11,204 nucleotides of DNA. Source: Euryarchaeota archaeon UBA10. Lineage in GTDB: Archaea > Thermoplasmatota > Poseidoniia > Poseidoniales > Poseidoniaceae. The position numbers were made by a program, and so were the translations under genes. Where the stretch lies: the NCBI GenBank assembly GCA_002498185.1, contig DAGO01000109.1:2953-14156 (forward strand), written 5' to 3'. The notes beneath the pieces are model-generated. The model was given only the letters and a program-made list of their open reading frames with translations. It searched no databases and had not been told where the DNA came from. Positions 6,501 through 11,204 of this stretch are shown here, one piece after another; position 1 is the first letter of the stretch, and every line of letters begins with the position of its first letter.

Positions 6501-8401
6501 GGACTGAATGGGCAAATGATTACGACGGCGATGGCTGGCCTAGCGAAGGTGAATTCATTGCAAGAACAATGTCCAATCCCACCGATTTAGACCAAAATTA
6601 CGGCCTATATCAGGCGATTATTGATGATACAGCAGCCTTCCCAGGGGAGAAGGTTGCTGGTTATGTAATCGGAGTCGACCCATCCGGACATGCACTTCTA
6701 GGCGGAGGTTCGGAGTCCGCAGATAATCACTTATTCATGTATCAAATCATGAATGATGGAACTCCTGTTATCGATTCAGATGGATTTGAATGGGTCGACG
6801 ACAGACGAGCTTGGCTGCATCCAGGGCAAACATATGGGCTAAATGTTTCATTCACCGAATTGAATGGAATCTCAGACATTGATGTAATCGAAATATCCCT
6901 TGCCGATAACATTCCTAGTGACAAATTGACTGTTAAGTGGAATTCAGATACAAGGCAATGTCACAGCGAGACTGCTCACATTATTGTTGCATCGTGTAAG
7001 GTAAATGACCTTGATGGAATCGCTCCGGGCCCATATGACAAAGATTTGGTTCTCTATCTCGAAATAGTGCCTCAATGGACTATGCCTGATTTGGGAGAAA
7101 CAAGGAGGGAGCCTGCAGTGATTATTCATGATAGAGCAGGGAACCAAGATATTGCGACATTCCCGCAGAACAGGTGGAGATTCTCTGCTGAAATGATGGT
7201 GACAGACGACCTCTCACTATGGGTTGAAAGTGGTGCATTGAATGACGATGGTGCACGTGTTGCCCCAGGTTCGACACTCGAATTATCTGGTAGCGTAGTA
7301 TTCGCACAAAGCATGGAAAAGCCACAATTCGATTGCGATATTGAAGTTCGCTTGAACGGAGTTAAGTCACCTACAGTGGCAATTGATGGATTGTTCACTG
7401 CATCCCTCAACGCCCCGATTTCATCTGGGCAGCACGCTATGACATGGAGCGTTGATTGCATGCCTGAGCAGGGTATTGACATGACCAGTCCTACCGAGGC
7501 AGTAATGTGGATTTTAGTAGACGCAGTAGGCCCACAAGTAGTCGAGTTCTCTTCTCCTAGGGAGTCATCAACTCTTGAGATAGGAGAGCACTTTGTTAGA
7601 GTAATCATTTCAGAAAATTATGGAATTGATGCTGATTCTGTTGAGTTGTTTTGGTGGGTCACAAGCAAAGGCCAGAACGATGCGATTATCTCTGGCTCTA
7701 CACCATTAACATTGGAAGGAAGCGAGACTACAGGCTTGCGTCTATCGTTCACAGGTATGATTGACTTTTCAGGAATGGATACGGAATTTTTGCAGGAGCA
7801 AGCTGTATTGAAAATGAGATTCGAGGGCAGAGATATCGCAGGAAATCAGTTTGAGAGAGACGGCAACAGCGAAGCATTCCCTGCTGGTGTTTGGAATTTA
7901 ATTCACTACACCCCAGATTTCTCACTAGAACATAGCGGCATTGAATTGTCTAAATCGAACTTAGAAGTCGATGAACCGACAATCGTCCAAGTTCATGTTC
8001 GCAATGACGGTATGCTTGGAGGCGATGCTGAAGTGCTTGTAGAAGTTGTAGACTTGTCTGGAACACGCACGCAATTGAGTAAGTCGTCAATATTCGTAGA
8101 AGCAGAGTCAGTCTCAACATTAGTAGTAGACTGGCGCCCAGATGCTCCTGGAATGCAAAGAATAGAAGTTACACTAAGTGAGACAACTGATAAATCAGAG
8201 TTTATCGACGTCAAACCAACTAAGGAAAGAGGATTCCTTGAGGACGCGATCGGCGCAACAAATCCATGGATACTAGGTACGACGATGACAATGATCTGTA
8301 TTGGATTATTGTTCGTACTGTCTTGGATGCGTGTCGCTACTGCAAGGCAAGGAGAATCCGAATTAGAATGGGAATTGGACGAAGAGTTCGACGAAGATTG
8401 A
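3545..8401 (+). CDS. Giant secreted, membrane-anchored multidomain surface protein
   Basis: The 1618-residue product has a signal peptide (hydrophobic core about residues 8-20), a long beta-rich exterior, one C-terminal membrane segment (about 1574-1594) and a 21-24-residue tail dense in Glu/Asp, so it should be anchored with the bulk outside the cell. Residues 118-273 form a reelin/MAM-like jelly roll with cysteines 149, 194, 259 and 260, ending in DYWFFDDI. A second, cysteine-free module of the same kind spans 376-485 and ends in WSLDDI. DIDQDGRNEW (497-506) and DYDGDGWPSEGEF (992-1004) resemble calcium-binding loops. Ig-like modules fill roughly 860-1450, and a CARDB-like domain covers 1457-1557. 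I count about 18 NxS/T sequons, several times the density in IleRS, consistent with N-glycosylation outside the cell. No protease or glycosidase active site is apparent, so adhesion, envelope or ligand binding is the best guess. ATG 3545 was preferred over TTG 3524 because it places the signal peptide at the N-terminus and keeps the TATA-like element outside the gene. Confidence 0.88.
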   Translation: MATPNRGVLAFALSLLFLFSGPLSHFSLPHNFQIELDEVATFSSGASEYTEVVISGPNSAGVGPNLALDATHALQTVSFSVSPGDDIRASGFNWSDWDQNGFSKQGLTLDDDGALILGFQGINWDFDKNANGWTSSSSSYGQRNTATTCGMSGGSGASWWTRGGSVSVTSPQVNLAGHSGLSLQAWIKQGNYQCGEEPDSNENFYLEYKNSNNGWTQVQYLSGATSGGTVTNVNYNLPSNAYHPSFQIRARQNAGSGTCCDYWFFDDIIIPGTSGANLTTRSFGWSAGSHEKIDEGRYSPVFIDADIPEDAHLNWTVIDADTGIPIPGFTNRTGQWIDLAAVDWQKHKSLRLNIEFASNPRGDSPRLFGISGGGKYHDGFNSNPEEMGWELDNSSWSNTTFTISGNSNSAVKSPELDLNMPFSSYKFQSTQLGDVIAFVSIDRGNWTQVNSSSQRIDLDKPSSVIQVRYQGLGNGWSLDDIRLQLYPSSAIISPRMDIDQDGRNEWSASSEGVGTWGNQDVFIDGNYSSVFAVGFNPTSWQSVLVPRNAKSFEVSADHVDSVGLGVQTIALWVGNTIVAQTGGVGHVDSLRLTLNESEIDLLNYETGTTPPVKIVAGTEFVHARIELISDAGSHRLGGLSIGYDAEDTVSATAIDELVLAMNRARLVPNKAANLPLTFYADSACSLKVSLLSSTSSGDITMGALTWNNHSHTLTPSQHWREFNTRAQTHDSSPHRLIVNMYSDDKSAMWFLPILGGSMIATGDHDMFIFSDAAIAHSESGGIHDLMTGFRTAQSFDDQSNLRFESRIQLANGVVSMPAVHYWNNAAIDNDMILESMNVYTDRGMISPSLNYLMAEDNLTIKVDVGFENSDADEKPFPGEYELTLTRNGELLANTTGYEGTEWVVDTRTPFTSGNITYEVSVTPLKGGGVGDTIVLNRTFEIDPLAPVVTHSNIRHFDHLQSSASQQLIINISDQPVLPEDVTLMLWTEWANDYDGDGWPSEGEFIARTMSNPTDLDQNYGLYQAIIDDTAAFPGEKVAGYVIGVDPSGHALLGGGSESADNHLFMYQIMNDGTPVIDSDGFEWVDDRRAWLHPGQTYGLNVSFTELNGISDIDVIEISLADNIPSDKLTVKWNSDTRQCHSETAHIIVASCKVNDLDGIAPGPYDKDLVLYLEIVPQWTMPDLGETRREPAVIIHDRAGNQDIATFPQNRWRFSAEMMVTDDLSLWVESGALNDDGARVAPGSTLELSGSVVFAQSMEKPQFDCDIEVRLNGVKSPTVAIDGLFTASLNAPISSGQHAMTWSVDCMPEQGIDMTSPTEAVMWILVDAVGPQVVEFSSPRESSTLEIGEHFVRVIISENYGIDADSVELFWWVTSKGQNDAIISGSTPLTLEGSETTGLRLSFTGMIDFSGMDTEFLQEQAVLKMRFEGRDIAGNQFERDGNSEAFPAGVWNLIHYTPDFSLEHSGIELSKSNLEVDEPTIVQVHVRNDGMLGGDAEVLVEVVDLSGTRTQLSKSSIFVEAESVSTLVVDWRPDAPGMQRIEVTLSETTDKSEFIDVKPTKERGFLEDAIGATNPWILGTTMTMICIGLLFVLSWMRVATARQGESELEWELDEEFDED

Positions 8402-8416
8402 GTCTATTGTGTCAAA

Positions 8417-8421
8417 GAGGG
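8417..8421 (+). promoter_or_regulatory. Ribosome binding site of nadE
   Basis: GAGGG lies five bases before ATG 8427. It decides the start: the in-frame GTG at 8409 would add six residues (MSKRDN) that are not usual in NadE and would put this motif inside the gene. The 25-bp gap to the preceding stop leaves little room for a separate promoter, so nadE is probably read from the surface-protein transcript, at least in part. Confidence 0.6.
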
Positions 8422-8426
8422 ATAAT

Positions 8427-10112
8427 ATGACTTCAAAAATCGCCTTATTGCAAGCAAATCCCGTCGTAGGGGATATTGCTGGTAATGCAATGATGATTTG
8501 TGGTCTAGCCTCGATTGCAGCCGAAGAAGGAGCTAGTTTCGCAGTAACTACAGAGTTGGCGATAAGTGGTTATCCACCACGTGATTTGTTGATTCAATCT
8601 GATTTCGTGACCGAGTGCCATCAAGTTGCAAGTTCACTAGAAACAGAGATTCCGGTATTGGTTGGAACCCCAGTTCCTCCGGTTAACGACCGTTCATTGC
8701 CGGGGAATGGAGTAGTTAGAGCGGGTGATTCAGTAAGAGAAGTAACCCGCAAACAATTGCTACCAACTTACGATGTATTCGATGAAGCAAGATACTTCGA
8801 GGCTGATGAAAGGCCAGGTATTGCCAGAACTATTGCGGGCCTTGACATAGGAGTTACAATTTGTGAGGATGCTTGGCAGCATTGTGGAGCAACTCCGAAC
8901 GATTATGATAGCGACCCTATCGCTCAAATTGTTGAATGGGGACGCCAAGGTGTTGTTTTAGATGCAACAGTGAACCTTTCCGCATCACCTTATCACGCAA
9001 ACAAATCTGGGATTAGAATTGCAGTTGCGCGCAGCGCGGCATCATCTCTCAACCATCCCTTCTTACTAGCAAATCAGGTAGGTGGTAACGACGATTTGTT
9101 GTTTGATGGTCGCTCAATCATTGCTTGGCCAGATGGCACAGCAGTTGTTGCACCAGCGTGGACTCGCGGTGTTTTGCTAACGGATTTGTCGGACCCTAAG
9201 GGATGCAAATGGATTGGTGATGACGAAGTTACTATTCTCAAGCCGGGTGAAGAGTTGGAAGAGGATGAAAACGATTTGCTCGATGCAATTGTAATCGGCT
9301 TGGCAGATTACTGTAGAAAGAGTGGCATTTCGAAGATAGTGCTAGGCTTGTCAGGGGGAATCGATTCTGCTCTAGCAGCATGTGTGGCAAGTGCTGCAGT
9401 AGGTGCTCAGAATGTCACAGGAATTTCTATGCCCTCCAAGCATTCAAGTCAGCACAGTATCGATGATGCAAAGGCAACTGCAGAGGCATTGGGTCTCAAC
9501 TTCATCATTCAACCAATTACAGATTTACATGCGGCTTCTGACACGGCGCTCGAGGATATCCTAGAAGGCGGACATCCGGTCGCAGGTGAAAATTTGCAAG
9601 CAAGACTTCGTGGATTGATTGTCATGGCACACGCCAATGCTCACGGAGCGATGGCGATTGCTACAGGAAATAAATCAGAACTGGGTCAAGGTTATTGTAC
9701 ACTGTACGGAGATATGGCAGGAGGATATGCTCCATTGGGCGACTTATACAAGATGGAAGTCTATGCTTTAGCTAAGCAATTCAACGAGAGAATGGGAATT
9801 GAAGCGGTGACCGAATCAACCCTGACTAAACCTCCTAGTGCGGAATTAGCGCCTGACCAGAAGGACGAAGATAGCTTGCCACCTTATCCAATTCTAGATG
9901 AGATTCTACGTTTACACATTGAAGATGGCCTTGATGCGACTGAAATTGCAGCGGAAGGTTATGACAGTAAAATCGTGAAGGAAGTTCTAATTCGACTAGC
10001 GAAGAACGAACACAAGCGTTGGCAAATGCCGCCAGCACCTCGAGTTTCCAAGCGAGCATTCGGACAGGGTTGGCGTCAACCTCTAGCTGCTCGTCACGAT
10101 TGGCGTCAATGA
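8427..10112 (+). CDS. nadE: Glutamine-dependent NAD+ synthetase
   Basis: The 561-residue enzyme catalyses the last step of NAD+ synthesis: ATP-dependent amidation of nicotinic acid adenine dinucleotide, with ammonia released from glutamine by its own N-terminal domain. Residues 1 to about 265 are a nitrilase-type glutaminase with the catalytic triad Glu43 (TTELAISGYPP), Lys109 (RKQLLPTYDVFDEARYF) and Cys146 (VTICEDAW), plus NLSASPYH at 183-190. The synthetase domain has the ATP-pyrophosphatase P-loop SGGIDS (309-314), GNKSELGQGY (414-423), the ordered-loop region KPPSAELAPDQKDED (468-482) and the C-terminal KRWQMPPAPRVSKRAFG signature. All key residues are present and the length is normal for the shorter bacterial type of this two-domain enzyme. 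It lies 25 bp after the surface protein gene with no visible functional tie, and its end overlaps the convergent gene. Confidence 0.97.
   Translation: MTSKIALLQANPVVGDIAGNAMMICGLASIAAEEGASFAVTTELAISGYPPRDLLIQSDFVTECHQVASSLETEIPVLVGTPVPPVNDRSLPGNGVVRAGDSVREVTRKQLLPTYDVFDEARYFEADERPGIARTIAGLDIGVTICEDAWQHCGATPNDYDSDPIAQIVEWGRQGVVLDATVNLSASPYHANKSGIRIAVARSAASSLNHPFLLANQVGGNDDLLFDGRSIIAWPDGTAVVAPAWTRGVLLTDLSDPKGCKWIGDDEVTILKPGEELEEDENDLLDAIVIGLADYCRKSGISKIVLGLSGGIDSALAACVASAAVGAQNVTGISMPSKHSSQHSIDDAKATAEALGLNFIIQPITDLHAASDTALEDILEGGHPVAGENLQARLRGLIVMAHANAHGAMAIATGNKSELGQGYCTLYGDMAGGYAPLGDLYKMEVYALAKQFNERMGIEAVTESTLTKPPSAELAPDQKDEDSLPPYPILDEILRLHIEDGLDATEIAAEGYDSKIVKEVLIRLAKNEHKRWQMPPAPRVSKRAFGQGWRQPLAARHDWRQ
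10106..10112. other. Tail-to-tail overlap of two stop codons
   Basis: The seven bases TCAATGA hold the TGA of nadE on the plus strand (10110-10112) and the TGA of the convergent gene on the minus strand (10108-10106). There is no intergenic space, so transcripts from both sides must run into the opposite coding region before terminating, unless ends form exactly here. Confidence 0.9.
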
Positions 10113-11204
10113 ATGATTATCCATTCCTCGCTCATCTCTCCGTGAGCCCATGCGTATAGTTCGAGTCCAAGACTCGAATTATCAGCGATGAAGAAGACGA
10201 AATCATTGCTGACCCACAATTGGCCATGAACTCCCGATTCAAGATTGCTTGAATCGTGATCCCATAGCATTTCTAACCCGGTATCAGTAATCCTTGCTAA
10301 TTGCCCTCCCTGTGTTGGGTCTTCAATCAGTAGAATGACTTCATCTCCAACCAAAGCAAACTTGGCAGGGCTTGAGGATTCCATCCCTGCTACATGGTCT
10401 GAATGCAACCAAGCATTCTCTCCATCGCTTACACATAATTCGTAACCGTTGGAAGGGATTCCACATTCGAACCAAAGTAATTCATCGTTAACAATCCAGT
10501 CAGAATCCTGTGGAATCGATTGGATTGAGGTATTCAGTTCAGTGATTTGTAGAGAATTGATGTCGAGTGAAACGAGCCCATTCGAGTCGAAGACGATTCT
10601 TTCTCCTAGGTTTGTAGGACTGATGATTTGGCCGGGATTTCCGGTTAACTGAGTAGTAATACGCTCAACAGCAGAAGAATTAGCTCTGTGCAATTGCTTG
10701 CCAAATGAATCGGTTTCTGCAATGAACCAATAGTAATCAGAATAGTAGGTGACACCAGAATGAATCTCTCCCGGCCAATTGTTTCCAAGTAATGAAAAAC
10801 CGTTTACTGTATTGTAAATCAAGGTTTGATTGGCGCTTGATAAATTAGAAAAAGTTCCGCTAATCATGGTATCGGATTCTGCAAAAATGGTCATCCCACC
10901 TTGATGATTAAGAATCAATTCATCTTGAACCATTATCATTTCATCACCTTCTTGGATTTGTGAAGAAAGGTTGGTTTCCCTCCATAATGTGTTACCATCA
11001 CTTGACCACATCTGCCTGCCTGAGCCATCGTTTGCATCGAACCAGATACGGTCTTCATGAACTTCGAAACCAAGTATTGCCCCTGGCAAAAAGTCGACAT
11101 TTGCAGAGACTTGTTCGATGATTCCATTATCGAATTTGTATAGTAAACAGTTGCCATCACGAGCAGCAGCGAATAGGAATAAATCGCCATGTGTTGCACC
11201 TCCA
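10106..11204 (-). CDS. ELWxxDGT-like repeat protein, N-terminus missing
   Basis: The frame is open from the right edge to TGA at 10108-10106, giving 365 visible residues. The upstream frame has no stop and continues the same repeat pattern, so the true start lies beyond the window. The TTG at 11089, where an open frame could nominally begin, is internal. The protein contains imperfect copies of the ELWxxDGT-type motif: CLLYKFDNG, GRQMWSSDGN, GKQLHRANSS, GYELCVSDGEN and GLELYAWAHGE. From the second copy on they lie roughly 90-105 residues apart, each preceded by hydrophobic strands such as DRIWFDAND and FVFFIAD. This pattern suggests a beta-propeller or similar all-beta fold. Six NxS/T sequons and the near absence of lysine suggest an extracellular protein; a signal peptide would be in the missing part. 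No catalytic residues are recognised. Proteins of this repeat class are usually secreted and of unknown function. Confidence 0.8.
   Translation of the reverse strand, partial: GGATHGDLFLFAAARDGNCLLYKFDNGIIEQVSANVDFLPGAILGFEVHEDRIWFDANDGSGRQMWSSDGNTLWRETNLSSQIQEGDEMIMVQDELILNHQGGMTIFAESDTMISGTFSNLSSANQTLIYNTVNGFSLLGNNWPGEIHSGVTYYSDYYWFIAETDSFGKQLHRANSSAVERITTQLTGNPGQIISPTNLGERIVFDSNGLVSLDINSLQITELNTSIQSIPQDSDWIVNDELLWFECGIPSNGYELCVSDGENAWLHSDHVAGMESSSPAKFALVGDEVILLIEDPTQGGQLARITDTGLEMLWDHDSSNLESGVHGQLWVSNDFVFFIADNSSLGLELYAWAHGEMSEEWIIIH

Noticed and set aside
7126..7608. A 160-codon minus-strand open frame inside the surface protein gene
   Set aside because: It is antisense to continuous Ig-like coding sequence, overlaps other chance frames on the same strand, and shows no domain or signal sequence.
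8402..8426. A separate nadE promoter in the gap after the surface protein gene
   Set aside because: The gap has 25 bases, contains the ribosome binding site and shows no TATA-like element at a useful distance. A promoter inside the preceding gene cannot be excluded.
1..11204. A mobile island, defence system or biosynthetic cluster
   Set aside because: No transposase, integrase, nuclease, toxin-antitoxin, CRISPR or biosynthetic signature is visible on either strand. The genes are two housekeeping enzymes and three envelope-type proteins.

Overview
The window looks like a piece of a planktonic marine archaeal genome, most likely a Marine Group II euryarchaeon (Candidatus Poseidoniales, Thermoplasmatota). 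This is inferred from gene style, not from a marker gene. The clues are a very long Asp/Ser/Thr-rich surface protein with a signal peptide, Ig/CARDB-type modules, many N-glycosylation sequons and one C-terminal membrane anchor with an acidic tail; a protein with degenerate ELWxxDGT-type repeats; an isoleucyl-tRNA synthetase with the long C-terminal extension of the archaeal/eukaryotic-type group; tight gene packing; and a start with no Shine-Dalgarno but a weak TATA-like element at the leaderless distance. A bacterium with similar surface proteins cannot be excluded. I see no tRNA, rRNA, CRISPR array, insertion sequence or prophage gene.

Layout. Positions 1-3411 hold a minus-strand pair: ileS (3411 down to 274), then, one base after its stop, the N-terminal 90 codons of a lipoprotein that runs off the left edge. 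Positions 3412-3544 are the only real intergenic region, a 133-bp divergent promoter region with three short inverted repeats on the ileS side. Positions 3545-8401 encode a 1618-residue secreted, membrane-anchored surface protein on the plus strand. It is followed after 25 bp by nadE (8427-10112), a glutamine-dependent NAD+ synthetase with its own ribosome binding site. A minus-strand gene for an ELWxxDGT-like, probably beta-propeller, protein converges on nadE, overlaps its end by 7 bp, and is cut at its N-terminus by the right edge.

Functionally the window mixes two housekeeping enzymes (tRNAIle charging, last step of NAD+ synthesis) with three envelope or secreted proteins. There is no obvious shared pathway. 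The pairs ileS/lipoprotein and surface protein/nadE are probably co-transcribed because of spacing, not because of a visible functional link. I do not see a convincing new multi-gene system. The points most worth a second look are the swapped GXHH active-site signature in IleRS, the hairpin-rich ileS leader, the near-zero spacing of ileS and a lipoprotein gene, and the reelin/MAM-like cysteine-containing jelly-roll module in the surface protein.
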